Assembly (NCBI GenBank): GCA_018389105.1
Contig: JACATO010001546.1
Location: 124,001 to 188,000 of the forward strand
Source: Nautilus pompilius
Lineage: Eukaryota; Mollusca; Cephalopoda; Nautilida; Nautilidae
DNA: 64,000 bases
Reading direction: 5' to 3'
Of the stretch, positions 51,908-64,000 are shown in pieces; within the stretch, counting starts at the first letter, position 1; each line of letters begins with the position of its first letter. Position numbers and translations under genes: made by a program. A model generated the notes under the pieces. The model was not told where the DNA came from, ran no database searches, and saw nothing but the letters and a program-made list of their open reading frames with translations.

Positions 51908-54900
51908 CTCCCCCTACCTATGGTCATTTGTATGAGTGTGTTAACAACATGCACAGATGAAGAGAAGTGTATCCAAGAAAAAGAACATTGAAATACGAGA
52001 ATTGTAATGAGCCATAATTAATTACATATAATAAAGCAAAACAACAACAACAACAACCCCACGAATATTATTCAGAAAACCCTGTGATTTCCCACTTATT
52101 AACACAGGGAGGTCAGCGTCACTCCACGACTGGAAACACAGCATCCATCACAAATCGAGTCTACCGCGATTGAGTCTGTTGCAAAAAAGAGCTGTAATAC
52201 AGTCCCCTCCCCTCATAAAAGAGGGCGGGGTCCGGCCGGCATCAGTCATGTGACTGTGACACGTGGGTCTTCACATTTCAAAGGTAGGCAGACTGACATC
52301 GAAGGAAAGCCACCTTCTTCTGGCTGCTGATGCTGCGACGCTTGACGACACTGGTTCGAACAGGCTTCACGTGAATGAAAGCGCAGGTTTGTCCGAATGG
52401 TTATTTTCCTGTAAATAATTAGGGGTTTGACCTTCGGCGCGATTCTCGTACCTGGAAGGGTCCCTAACGTGCTGTTGTAAAGAAAATTCGGTAGTTGCAC
52501 GAGAAAACTTCCGGCTACAAAAAGAACAGCTGTCATAGCTGACGGATTTCGCTTGGCTTAAAGAAACAACAACAACATCAATAAAAGATCATGGATGGGG
52601 AGACTGCTACTATATATCAAGAGAAACAGAATATTTCCCCTTTTGTTCTGTGCTTGAGTTCGCTTAATTTTTCCTAACATTCTATTAGCTTTGATATATA
52701 TATGTGTGTGTGTGTGGGTGTGTGTGGTGTACGTTTCCTGTTCTTCGTATTTAAACGTTTTGTTAATAAATTCTTAAATCCCTTTCTGCGTCAACTTGAC
52801 TAAACCATTGTAATAGAGTTAATTTTTTTTGTTTTATTTTAAATTTCTCTCTTTAGTTTTCAGTATTAACCCACCCCATTGAAAATTTCAAAATCATATG
52901 CAAACTTCTTTGTATAAAGTTCATTACTCTACTGTTATTATTTATATAAATTAAAAAGAAAGAGACAATCCAGAACCGAACCCTGTGGCACACCACTAAT
53001 AATTTGTTGATATGAAGAGATGCTGCATCTCACAAAACTACACGCCATTGTTTATCTTTGCTGAAAACAAAAATGTTGCTTGTTTACATAACAAAGGTGT
53101 CCAACACATACACCTATTTCCGCATCCTTTTCTATTAGTTCTGTATATAAAACTTTATTATGTCTTTTACTGAGTTTTTTAATATGCATTTTCAATATCG
53201 ATTCCATTCGTAAAGTACCGTAACATCAAGAAATCAGTTAACACATTTGTCCACAAAGCGAGAACCGCTGTACACCAAGGGTGCAATTTTCTCCATCGCG
53301 TGAGAAATACGGAGGAGAGAAAGCAGCTCAGGACAGAGAGAAACACAGATGATCAGCTAAGCCTGTTTATTCAAATTCCGAAACGTCCCAACTTCTGTCA
53401 AAGGAGTGGTCCGCCGGCTCTCCGCTCCACTCTCAAGGTTGAGATCTCGCAATTACGTCATTGCCAGATAATGAAGTGTAGTTGCTAAGAGGTCCATGAC
53501 GTAAAAATGACGTTCTGTTCCATATACCAAGGGCTTTCAAAAAGATGCATGAGTTGGACATTAAAGACTTTTTCCCTAGCCGCTGATAGAATGTCGTCGG
53601 CAGCAATAACTTGATTTCTATTAACGAAGGGTAAAAATAAACGTAAAATAGATATTGAGAAACCTTTGTGAGAGAAGAAAATATATCAGGGGAGGATCTT
53701 CAAAATCGCTGTCCCCACGATGTCGTTAAAGGAACGCTGTATAGCACTAGGAAAACGGTAGTTGTTATATGGAAGATTACGGAATGTTTATATGTTTTAT
53801 ACAAAACTTGTTCTTCCTAGGTGATGTTTTAGGGATCACAGTTAATTGTAATAAGAGGTTCGCTCCAATTAGGTGGCTATGGACGCTGCTGTTTGTATGC
53901 AAGAGAAATTAATTGCAACACATTTTTAATCTCGCGATGCGTTCATTTTAACGGTTTTTTTGCTTGTAATGCTTCCAAATGGATGAATTTAATGCCTAGT
54001 AATACATTTGTAACCAATGAGTTGCTCTTAAAATGTCTCTCTGGAAGACCCATCTCTATGCTTGCATCTTATATTTTGGATCCAGATTTCTTTTTCTTCT
54101 TCTTCTTCTCTCTCTCTCTCTCTCTCCATGGGAACTTTCGACTTCTTAAAAAAAACAAACAACAAAATATTAATGTATTTTTAAAAAGGGAGAGGCTCTA
54201 ATGTTCAGCAGATGAAGGGACGGGATGTAGCTACTGTATTTCGAATACACTCGAATGAAGTATATGCTCTTCCCTACAGACGATGATTGTGTTATTCGGG
54301 TATTAATCTTATACTGCAGTTTTACGCGGACAATATAAATCTATATCAACTGCATCGTCAAATAAAATTCATCATAGAGCAGTTTCCTGATTTCCGAAAC
54401 TATGCACATTCCAATAATTCATCTCTCTCTCGCCGCCATGATGCTGTAGCCAAACAAACTCGGGCTTAATCGGGCGAAGGGCAGAAATAACTTGAGGCTA
54501 AGTGAGCAGTTTTGACAGCGCTCCGAGCCAAGAAAGTAAAAGCCACCCGAATACTTTCAATCTCGCGGCACTAAACTCCCAGACAAGGAGAGGGGCGAGT
54601 AATGGATGGATTGCAGATTCGTACCACTTCCCTAACCTAACCCGCCCCACCGGCTGTGTGATGAATCCCTCGTGTCAGTTTTCCCAATACCCTGCTTCCC
54701 CAACGAAGAAGCAATTTTCATATCTGAACCCCCCTTTTGTTGTTGTTGTTGTTGTTGTGTTGAGAATCCCTCCCTAAGGAGACGGGGTTGGCGGTGTTGC
54801 TCGCGACGCCACCTATGTAGCAGACGAGAGCCGGGCGACGCGCGGAAGGCAGCGTTCCTCCGAAGGAGAAGAAACCGCAAGTCGCCGTATGACGGATGCC

Positions 54901-54913
54901 GCGCTTCGGTTTA

Positions 54914-54950
54914 ATGTAAGATGCGTCTGAGGCAGGATGGCAGGAGTTAA
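54914..54950 (+). promoter_or_regulatory. Two upstream reading frames before the homeobox start
   Basis: A minimal start-stop frame, ATGTAA, lies at 54914-54919. A nine-codon frame starts at 54921 and ends with TAA at 54948-54950, so it overlaps the homeobox start at 54937 in another frame. If transcribed, both could lower translation of the main frame. Confidence 0.45.
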
Positions 54951-57900
54951 TGGTGGCAAGGTCCCAGTGAGCACCGTGCACACGAAGCGGAAGCGAACGT
55001 TCATCAGTTCGTCGGAGCTCGCCAAGCTAGAGAAGCTGTTCGAGGGCGACCCGTGGCCCAACCGGTCGCGGCGGGAGCAGCTGGCCTCCGACATCGACAA
55101 GTCGGAGAACTTCGTCAGCGTGTGGTTCCAGAACAAACGCGCAAGGTTCAAGCGGCAGGGCCGGCTCAAGCAGCTCAACCGGTTCACGGCGATCAAGGAG
55201 AACCAGGAGGATACCACCACCCCCGGGGAAGGCGGCGGAGCCGTGGTCGAGCCGGTCGGATCCGCCTCTCCCGTACCGGCGGCTCCCCGCGCTGCCGTGA
55301 AAGCCGGTTGCCCCTGTTCCCACAACATGAAGAAGAAGGGTCCGGCGGCGATCCCAGCGGCGACGAATCCCAGTCCGAGCGGGACCCGCCAGGTAAAATC
55401 GTCCGATTGTAGAGAGTTCGCCAAACAACAAGGTCCGTTCAAGCTTGACAAGGTAGCAACAATAGTAGTAGTAGTAGTCGTATATCGCGCGAACCATGCC
55501 GTATCAGGCGGGAGGGACCTCCTCTCCCGAGCTCGTCTAAGTCTCCAGATGCACATTCAGTTTCAGACCGAACAGAAAAATCCCACGAATGTTGACTTAG
55601 CCCGCCCCCCCTCCCTCTCCTATCCCCCGTCCCATCGTCCGGGGTCTCGTCCCGGTTGATCTGACACTCCGAAGTTTCATCACCCCCTCCCAAACACACA
55701 CACACGATGGGCGTCTGCCCTCCCCTTTCCTGGAAAATTAATGGTGATAGGTGTAATGCTGAATAACATTGCTGTCTGTTTGGTTGTTGTGAGGGGACAG
55801 ACGAGTGAAGCCATCTCGGAGAAGTGTATCAGGGTGTCCCTTCTCCCTCTCAGGCTTCCTTTTTAACTCGAGAGATTGGACCATTCATCTGTTTTGGTTC
55901 CCTCCCCCCTTGGAAATGTCCACATCCCAGCTGTTTTGGTTGAGGGGAGTTCAGTAAGTAGGCTTGTAAAGGAATAAGTAGATTTATATGCCTGGGTTTT
56001 GTTCTATGTCCAAAACAGTTTGTGGAGATTGCAATTTTTTTGACATGAAAAAAAAGAAGAAAAACAAACTAACCCCCCCCACCCAACTTATTGTAAATTC
56101 TAATAAAGGAAGTTTTGAGAATGGTCAGAATTAGACGGCACCAGATGGGTAGAGCTGATCACCGGAATAAAGAGCTCTCAGAATGTCTTCCTGCCCATAA
56201 CTGTGTACAAAAATAGGAAAAGCGTAGGTGTGCGCTTACTCACAGCTTCATTCTAAAGTTAAAAGGATGGCCTTTCAAAACCTGATTAAGTAGAAATTTT
56301 AAAATAATCGACCATCCACCCCTCCCTTTTTTTCTTTTTAAATCATGAAACTGGGCATATTCCTTTGTAAGGACTTTCTAGTTGGCCTGTAGACCAGGGA
56401 ACGCACCTACAATTATCTAGTATTCCTTGCGTGCGATCTCATGCTTTGATTTCGTCTTACAGCTGTTGCGTGCATTCTCGTGTCAGTGCATACAACGCTA
56501 CAAAACGAATCTGAAAGAGAAAAATTTTCTAAAGAAACCCTTGTAGGGGCTACCAAAAGTGAGAGTACGCAAATCAACATCTGGCCAACTAGCAAATTAC
56601 CAACCGAGTGAGTGAGTTATCCTTGTGGTTTCTTTCTGTAAATGAGTGAAGTGCAACGAGGTATATATTTTAAAAAAAGTTTTATTTTCACTATTCCAAG
56701 AGATCCCTTTCTCTTTAAGCTTTGAAAACTTTAAAAAAAAAAAAAAAATTAAAATAGCACTGCATTCAAATGCGTAGTCGCAGTTGTAAGACCTTGATGC
56801 CATCTATATAAGAGGTTAGTTTCACAAGTTGCTTGGTGACAGGAAATTTCTTTTTGTTAATAATTTTTCAATATACTGATAGAGAAAAACTGGTTAAAAT
56901 AAATACATGTACTATGTAAATGTGCTAACAAACTGAAAAAATTCAGTGTTTTGGCACAACCTATACAAAGACAATAAATGATTTTAATGTCATTGACTTT
57001 TTGGATTACTTGAATTGCATCTTTGTTATTTTTATTCTCAGCATTGAACACATCTATAAAAATGATGCTTTTATTAGTGTACTGCATTTTTTCAAGTGAT
57101 CCTACTTGAAGCAGTCTTTTAGTTTAGTTATTACAGGGAGGCATGTTACTTTCTATCAAGGTCTAAAGGGCCCCAGTGAAAAGAATGTAAGATCTTATTC
57201 CAGCTGTTCACTTGTCTTAATCTCTCTCTACATCCAGTAATATTTTTGATTAAACCCTTTATTTATAGCTTTTTTTTTTCTTTCAGTAGAAAGTTTCATG
57301 CTTGACAACTTGTGATCATGGGCATCAACAGAAAGTTGATGGTGATAGTGTAATGATGGCATTATTTTTTGCCTAATTCACTATGCTCTCTGGTGCATAG
57401 TGAACCAGACAAGAAATAACAAGTCTGACTGGACCTGTCCTAAGGCCAAAACGTCAAGGGTTTGGAAAAGAGTATGCCTTCTCCTGCTGTAATTTATCCT
57501 ATGGACATTTTTTTTTTTTGTCATTTTGCCCCCTCCTGGAAAAAATACCTGTGGATGCCCATTCTTGTGTATTTATTGGTTCACATCTAATACAACTTTC
57601 CATACCAGATGTAAGTCTGAAGTTTCTAAGTTGAACTGTCTTTGAAGTAAACTCACTATCAGGATAATCCATGGAATCTCTGTTACCATACAGTCAGTAG
57701 AGTTAGGCTATTATTGCATCTTATATGTAATTATTGGTAACAATAACTACTTGACATCCTCCTCCTCCTAACAACCTGGGGAGAAGGGGTTAATAGAGAA
57801 ATAAAACCTGTTTTAGATAGCAGTGCAAGAGGCTTAAAGAACTAGTTAAAAGAAAGAAAAAAAAATGAATTTGCTGTATAGAAATGTTAGAAAGCTATTT

Positions 57901-60900
57901 TCTGACAAGACTGAATGATGGCTGATGATAGGTTGGCAGATGCTTGAGTTTACTCTAATTTTTTTGAAGTTTTATTTGATATGATTTAGAAAACAAGAGC
58001 ATGTTAAAAAATCCACTGACAGAAGAAAAAAGCCAAGGGCTTAGCAAAACTAATTGTAGGTATTAAGTTTAATAAACTGAAATATTTTTTTATTTAAAAA
58101 AGAATAAGCCTATGGAATTTTAATGTATAAAAATGAAAGAGAAAAATGTGGCAGGGTTATTATTTTTTTGTAGAATGTTGGAAATTGTTTTGTACCAGAA
58201 TTTTTCTTTCGAAATAAGCTACTTATCTATTATTTAAGTTTACCAGGGATGATGAATAAATAAAAAGGAGGAAACCTTTTTGTTTTTATGGGTGGACTTG
58301 TGTTCCTTTTGCATTTTGACTTTTGGTAAATATTGTTTAAGAACAATGGTAAAAGACAGAAGGAAGATCATCTTTAAGAAGTAAAACCTATTGTCATTAT
58401 CAGTGATATAATTTTTAAAAAATGCTGATCAAATCAAAATGGAAAGGAACTTATTTTTTTGCTATTAGAAGTTATGGCAAATAACCTGGAAGAACTTGTG
58501 CTGAACAAACATTGTTCCGATTTATGGAAAAGGTGTCTAGACTTTCAATTTCCTTTAAATAATAATTCTGTCTGGCTGTTTCAACAAAAAATTTCTGGTG
58601 ACTATAAAATCCATAATCCTGGGCTATTTATAATAATTGGTGTCCAGATGTTTTAAAGGAAGAGGAGGTTGGTGGTCTGGCAAGTTAGTTCTACAAAGTA
58701 CCTTTTCAGAGACTTTATTGGAAATCGAGTAGATAAGCATGTGAAAGTAAAAAAAAAAAAAGGCAATAAGCCCCCTGCTTCCACTGACATTGTTTTGAGT
58801 GGATTGCTATTCTTTTGTTTTTTTTAATCTGATTGGCTAAAAGTTAAAGTTAGACAAAGTCATGGTCAGATTATATTATTGTCGTCATTAAACGATGTGG
58901 CAACTGAACCATTGTCGAGCATGGGTATATAATTTTACACATTTTTAAAAAAACACAACCTTTTACTTAAATGCAGTCTGTACATTTTGTATAGAAGTGA
59001 ATTGATTGAGATTATATTTTTAGAAAATGCCAATGTTTCTAACAATTTCTTACCTATCCCCTCTGCCATTTTCCATTATAAGAGGTACTTTTTGAAAACT
59101 TGAGTTTCTACCTTGATAAAATTATTAACTGTGATGTTTGAATTGCACTTAAGGAGAGAAAAAACTCTAAAAGGTATATGTGACACTCTTTAATAAAGAA
59201 AGAAAAATCTGTCATAGTTGATCTTGTACAACTTATGACAAATCAACCCTACAGCATAAACACCAGTTTACATTCATTAGCATAATAAAATGATAATGCA
59301 ATAGGCAATGATCTTTTGCCAGTAGATATGTAAATGTTCATCAGGAAGGTTTACCTTTAGCGACCTGCTGCACAGAAGTTGGATATCATCAGGCTAATGC
59401 AATTAAGATAGAAAATCGTAGCAAAATGATCTGAAACTCAGCTTTTTCCTTTAAGGAAACTGGTAAGTCTTCCTTGCCCCCCCCCCTTTTTTTTTAGTAC
59501 TCGACTGAATCACTGGATTAATTTGAATGTCTATGGAACCAGTTAATATTTTGTTGCTGCTTAAGTCTATGTAAAGTTTTTCTGAAGTTCAGAGTTTTTG
59601 CAACTTTTTTTTTAAATATTATGTATGAATTTCTGTTGCGTTAATTTTTTTAAAAGTCTCCTGGAAGCTGAACCCTTTTTTTGGTGAAAAATATCCACAT
59701 ATTTCTGATTAATTGTTGATTTTTAATCCTTTTGTGACCTCAGAGAGAATCATAACAAATTAATCCTGAGAGTATATATATATAGGATCAATTGTATACT
59801 TTTTGATAATATGAACAAATCAGAGATAGAGAAATGCTAAGAAAGAACTTGAGTTCTAACTGATGTACTTGAAATTAACATTTTACATTTCTTACCAGTT
59901 TTCTCTATTTTGACTATTAATAAAACAAAATATAATCAATGTAAATTATCTTAGATACTAAAAACTTTGTATTTTAACATTTAGCATTATTTTATCATCA
60001 GCACGCCATTTGTCGCTTGAATTTTTTGTTTAAATCTTAGAAAAACATGTATTTTCAGATTTATTCATACTCTTTTTGTAGTTAAATAATTAATAGCTAA
60101 TAATTTGTAATTCCAACTTATTCAAACATTTTTTAATTGATCTGTTGTGATAACTTATTAATTTTTCTGAATTGTTAAAAAGATTAAATAATTATAGAAA
60201 CAGCTTTTTGCACTTTTTGTTTTGCTGTAACTAATATGCAGAGTGGTTAGTCTGCTAAGGTTGAGGGCCTGAGTTTGAATCTCAGTTAAGACTGACTTAG
60301 TTTGGTATACTATCTTCCAGGCATGGTTTCTTTTTGTTTTTCTTCATCAGCCGGTCATGCAAGATTTTCTTTGGGTGCTCCAGTTTTCTCTCACCTGAAA
60401 ATGAAGTGTTCTAATAGGGACTTTTGCTGGTGGCCTTCCACAAAGAAAAGTAACTTGTGCAACCCACTTAGCTTGTAAGCACATGACCCCCTAATCTCAT
60501 ACAAGGAAGGGGAAATAGCATTCAAGATTTTTACATTGAACAAGATTGTTTTATTGTGATTAATATACTCTTTTATGAACAGCAAATGCAGATATTCAGA
60601 AAATGTGAAAGGAAGTTGTGCTGATCTCTGAGATACCCTTTTCCATTATTCTATCCAGTGTGATTGGAATTTTATTTGAATTGCTTTCTACTGACCACTT
60701 GTCCAGTTCTGGTCAGTATTTTTTCAATGTATTCAAACCTCTACTTAGAATAAATGATTTGGCTGTGTTGTCTCATACTGCAAAAGTTATTTTATCCATC
60801 ATAAATGCATAGTAGTTTTGAGATAAGATGTCTGTAATACATGGCTTTATAGTCAGTCTTTTGGTTTGTTTTCAGTATCATCTGTATGTGATTTGGCTTT

Positions 60901-61722
60901 ATTTGCCTGTGCTTTTAATTGTCATTATTCATTTATAAAGGAAACTTTTAGTAGTTTTGAATTTGTCTGGGCCCTCACATTTATAATGAAGCCTTCCTAT
61001 CACAAATAAGTGATGGTACTCTTAAACAAGCCCTGTTTTTTGTTCTTTGAATAACTATAATTTTAAAAGTTATGATTTGTTGTACTGTTAGGGTAATGTT
61101 TTGTACAAGCTTATTTCTTTCACTATAGATCCAGACTGATAAACATTTGTAATTTTCACAACGGTAACTGGTTATTATTTCTGACAGATGATAAATGTTA
61201 AAAAGTTTTACTATACTGATGTGACAGTTAATGCATTATCAGTGTATGTTTATAAAGGCGAAGTCATATCTGCATATATATTTATTACAGGGTTAATTGT
61301 ACAGTGTTTAACAGCATGATTCATCTTGATTAAAACCTTTTCTTCCTTCACCCCTTTTCATGTTTTCAGTGTTTGTTATTTAACCATTTATCTTCACCTC
61401 ACTTTACTGTAGCAGGAAAGAAAAAAACTCATTATTTCTAATCAAAATAAAAAGTAATTTTATTTTAATATTGTACATTGTTTTTTAGGAAAATGAAGAT
61501 TTTCTCCTGTTGCTAGATGAGCCATTGTATGCAAGTGTTTTCAAGAGGATTATTGGTATGGTGGCTGCTGCAGAGTCTGTCCTGGACATTTCCAGCCCTG
61601 ATTTCAGCGTGGCTTTCCGAGATGCCCAGTATGGAATCAGGTTGAAACACAATGCAATTATTTCCTACAACAAAATCTATGGACTTAGTGTGGCTGATGA
61701 TGGCAGTGGGCCTCAGATCTAG
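54937..61722 (+). CDS. Divergent homeodomain protein, two coding exons
   Basis: Exon 1 (54937-55392) begins with a good Kozak context and encodes a 60-residue homeodomain at residues 16-75. It has no TALE insertion and shows the invariant core L31, F35, W63, F64, N66 and R68, with Gln at homeodomain position 50 (VWFQNKRARFKRQ). The segment DPWPNRSRREQLASDI is unusual; I cannot place it in a named class, though a diverged PRD-like gene seems possible. A Gly/Pro/Ala-rich tail follows. The donor CCAG|GTAAAA (phase 0) fits the acceptor TTTTTTAG|GAAAATG at 61489. A second in-frame donor, GACAAG|GTAGCA at 55453, would add 20 residues. Exon 2 encodes 77 residues that I do not recognise and ends DDGSGPQI. 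The total is 229 or 249 residues. It probably acts as a DNA-binding transcription regulator. Linking exon 2 to exon 1 is inference from phase and position. Confidence 0.72.
55453..61488 (+). other. Homeobox intron, about 6 kb
   Basis: AT-rich intron with a SINE at 60232-60480. An acceptor-bounded frame near 58471-58530 was considered as a middle exon but does not fit phase 0 on both sides. No RNA gene was seen. Confidence 0.45.
60232..60480 (+). repeat. tRNA-derived SINE
   Basis: Box A-like AGAGTGGTTAGTCTG and box B-like GAGTTTGAATCTC are about 30 bases apart. They are followed by GGCATGGTTTCTTTTTG, TCCAGTTTTCTCTC and TTCTAATAGGGAC, the same body order as the element at 20225-20519. It is a diverged copy of that family. 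Confidence 0.6.
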
Positions 61723-61742
61723 TTTAATTTCTGTTTCTTAAA

Positions 61743-61748
61743 AATAAA
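61743..61748 (+). terminator. Poly(A) signal AATAAA of the homeobox gene
   Basis: AATAAA lies 20 bases after the stop codon at 61720-61722, with a T-rich and TA-repeat stretch just downstream. This supports 61489-61722 as a true last exon. Confidence 0.6.
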
Positions 61749-61780
61749 TTTTTTGGTGATCCATATTGACTTCTGTTTTT

Positions 61781-61782
61781 TA

Positions 61783-61805
<23 letters not shown>
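61781..61805. repeat. (TA)n microsatellite
   Basis: TA run directly downstream of the homeobox poly(A) signal, followed by a T tract. Confidence 0.95.
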
Positions 61806-61813
<8 letters not shown>

Positions 61814-62603
61814 TTTTCTTTCTCCTATTGCAAGTGTAAAAGAGAAATGCTTGTCAATCTTGTGATAATGGGTGAGCTAAGAACAACAGTAACAACAACA
61901 TTGATTATAATTGCTTGGTAAGTTTAGATGTGGTGAATTGTTTAGCACTCTTCATACCGAATAGCACATGCCTTGATATCTTGCCATTTTATAAAGATTT
62001 ACTGGTTAAAAATGCAGTGTCATGTACTGCAGTTTTTTACTATTTGAATTAAATCAGATTAACAAAGTCTGATTTGATATTGGTTATTTACTAATAAACT
62101 CAGGCCCACGAGGAGATAACTGTTGGATAATTAATTATTGGTAAAACATTAACATGCAAATTATGTTATTGAACCACAGGTTTACCGTAAAATAATCAAA
62201 AGGCTTCCAGTGCTACTACGTTCCTGTCGCATAACTTTAATCACGTTGATTCAGATTGTCAGTTTATGTTCGTCTTGCAGGTTAAAGGGAGACAACTATG
62301 TAGTACTGTCTCTTGAGGGAAGAGAACTTGAATAAAACAAAAAAATTGCTTTGAACAAGGCACGTATGCCAGAAGCTAGCCACAGATATTTAAATCGTTT
62401 TTGTGAGGCTTATCTATATTTAAAAAAAAAAACAACAAACTTTCAATTTAACACGCTGCGTTTTTTTTAGTTACGGAACGTTTACAAAGAAAATTCGCAG
62501 TTGCGCCCCTTGGTATCGCCAGCAGGTTGCAGCACAGGCCCACTGGATATCTGTGCCGAAATATCGGAGGGTGCATTAAACAAGTAATTTCAAACGATTC
62601 GTT
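61806..62603. other. Spacer between homeobox gene and RTRAF
   Basis: No gene seen. The last 150 bases are richer in G+C and should hold the RTRAF promoter. Confidence 0.4.
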
Positions 62604-63905
62604 ATGGCCGGACTGTTTCGAAGAAAACTATAGCTCTGGGCTATCACAGCCCCGATACGTTTAACGTTAAAGGTGAGGAAGTGTAGCAGATTTCCGAATT
62701 AGCGTAGGAGCGGAGCGCCACTCGCTCGCGAACTGGAATGGCAGGAATTTGGCCCTCGAGAGGAAGATTATCGGTCTTCCAGCGCCCCTATTAATAATAT
62801 TGCCAGACCACCTCCCCTGCTTAACTTATACTTTCCAATCCTCCTCCTACGGCGGAATTCTATATCCCTCCTCTATTTGACTTGGTAATCGACAGAAAGA
62901 AGAAGCTCGACCACGTCGTCGTCATAATAGTACCACAGATGGGTCTGAAGACCACGAACTCGATCTTTGCCATTAAATGCTGATCCATCATGAATACAAC
63001 CCCACCCCACCCTTTTTTAAAAAAAATTGTAGATAATAGAAGAAAAGAAACGAAAGAGATTTTAGCATCGGTATCCTTTTCTGAAGGTTGTTTTCTCCAT
63101 CCCGTGAGGGCGATTTGCTTTGTTTCTTAACCTCCTCGCTAATTGTCTCTTCCCAGACGTCGCCCAGTTCAGGTACATGATCGTCTGGCTCGAAGACCAG
63201 AAAATTCGGCATTACAAGATTGAGGACAGGGGTGAGCTGAGAAACACCGATAGTAACGAATGGAACAAGGCTTATCAGAAGGCAAGTGCTGACCAACCGC
63301 TTGTACAATTAAACGTGGTCTGTTTTAAAATTTAATGCACTACTTCCCTTAATTCTGCTTCCACACTAAAACATTGAGATATGTTAACTCTTACAGTTGG
63401 TCTTGATATGTAATGAAATCAGTAGAACTGATCATGTTCTTCATGACCAACTGCATTTGTTTCCAAGAAGCATCTACACAAACTAGGTAAGTTTTTGCAC
63501 CAACAGGTAGTGTTATGTAGTTGCTCGGTTTAAAATGTATGCACATTTCAGTTGTTAAAATGATTAATGTCAGAAAATGCAGAAATGAAATAGCTTGGTC
63601 TGTGAGTGAGTGGCTAATTAGATAATGTCATACCATTCTTGATAGATTGCCTTATAGTTCTACTTTAAAGCATGTAAAATTCCTTCAGTTTAGAAACATC
63701 AGAAAGTGAGTGAATGTGGTTCTGTAAATTAAAGGATTTATCCAAAGTGCACTGAACTCGGATGTGATGAAGACTGGCTGATTGTAAATAGTCTGTGTTT
63801 TGTAGTACCTGGAGGATATTGAATGTCCCCACTCTAGCATAGACTGGGCAGCTGTTATGGACTGGATTTTGGGTTTTGCTGTACGACTTGAATATGGTGA
63901 CAACT
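62604..63905 (+). CDS. RTRAF: RTRAF (CGI-99/C14orf166 homologue), first three exons, continues past the window
   Basis: RTRAF is a small RNA-binding protein of the tRNA ligase complex and of cytoplasmic and nuclear RNA transport complexes. Exon 1 (62604-62672) encodes MAGLFRRK and, in another frame, ALGYHSPDTFNVK. Exon 2 (63157-63281) encodes DVAQFRYMIVWLEDQKIRHY and KIEDRGELRN. Exon 3 (63806-63905) encodes YLEDIECPHSSIDW and ILGFAVRLEYGDN. These match human RTRAF FRRKL, FRNFIVWLEDQKIRHYKIEDR and LAVRLEYGDN. Phases join as 1, 0 and 1. Intron 2 has a GC donor (AAG|GCAAGT). Exon 1 as written lacks one base between 62621 and 62632: the ATG frame reaches TAG at 62631, while the conserved reading resumes at 62633. 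Family assignment is certain; integrity of exon 1 is not. Confidence 0.93.
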
Positions 63906-64000
63906 GTGAGTACATCTGTCAAGAATTATTGTACATTTATATAGTATGTAATTAAGTATACTTTAATAAAAGACTTGTTGAGGGAACTTCTGCCCTTTGC

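Larger units (their letters stand above)
49903..54936. other. Region between the divergent nidogen and homeobox genes
   Basis: It should contain both promoters. Apart from one MITE (51768-51907), a CT repeat and a short TCT/CT tract near 54092-54127, I see no exon or RNA gene. The plus-strand frame 51550-51792 partly overlaps the MITE and has no recognisable domain. The last 350 bases before 54937 are GC-rich, with a GTT repeat at 54736-54758, and are a likely promoter and 5' untranslated region. Confidence 0.4.

Noticed and set aside
58471-58530. Possible middle exon of the homeobox gene (MANNLEELVLNK after a good acceptor)
   Set aside because: Its phases do not fit the phase 0 junction on both sides and no homology was seen.

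Overview
The window is animal nuclear DNA. It is AT-rich and holds long spliced genes, many microsatellites, tRNA-derived SINEs, MITEs and decayed DNA transposons. A mollusc or other lophotrochozoan is my best guess. That rests on overall genome style and on a nidogen with many EGF repeats and no visible thyroglobulin domain; nothing here fixes the species.

Layout from left to right. Positions 1570-5412 (minus) hold a three-exon gene for a small protein with an N-terminal C3HC4 RING finger. It starts beside a CRE-like palindrome and may share a two-way promoter with a possible membrane microprotein (5893-5994, plus). A 7SL (signal recognition particle) RNA gene lies at 8071-8375 (plus), with a TATA box about 30 bases upstream and a T9 terminator; it was not represented by any protein call. 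Positions 9591-49902 (minus) hold a complete 25-exon nidogen gene of about 40 kb. It encodes a signal peptide, NIDO domain, EGF, G2 beta-barrel, ten EGF repeats, a YWTD propeller and a final EGF. Every splice junction is in phase except inside exon 18, where two bases appear to be missing.

The nidogen introns hold most of the repeats: a Tigger/pogo element, a hAT relic, a mariner-like relic, a TA-flanked MITE, two small MITE families, SINEs, a 44-bp minisatellite and about 700 bp of CA/TA/CG alternating repeat. Downstream, on the plus strand, is a divergent homeobox gene (54937-61722, two exons, about 6 kb intron). After it comes the 5' part of RTRAF (62604-63905, running past the window edge), whose first exon appears to lack one base.

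The genes do not form a pathway. Nidogen is a secreted basement-membrane linker, 7SL RNA serves protein secretion in every cell, RTRAF is an RNA-complex protein, and the homeobox and RING proteins are presumably regulatory. I translated and aligned by eye from memory of the families. No database search was run.
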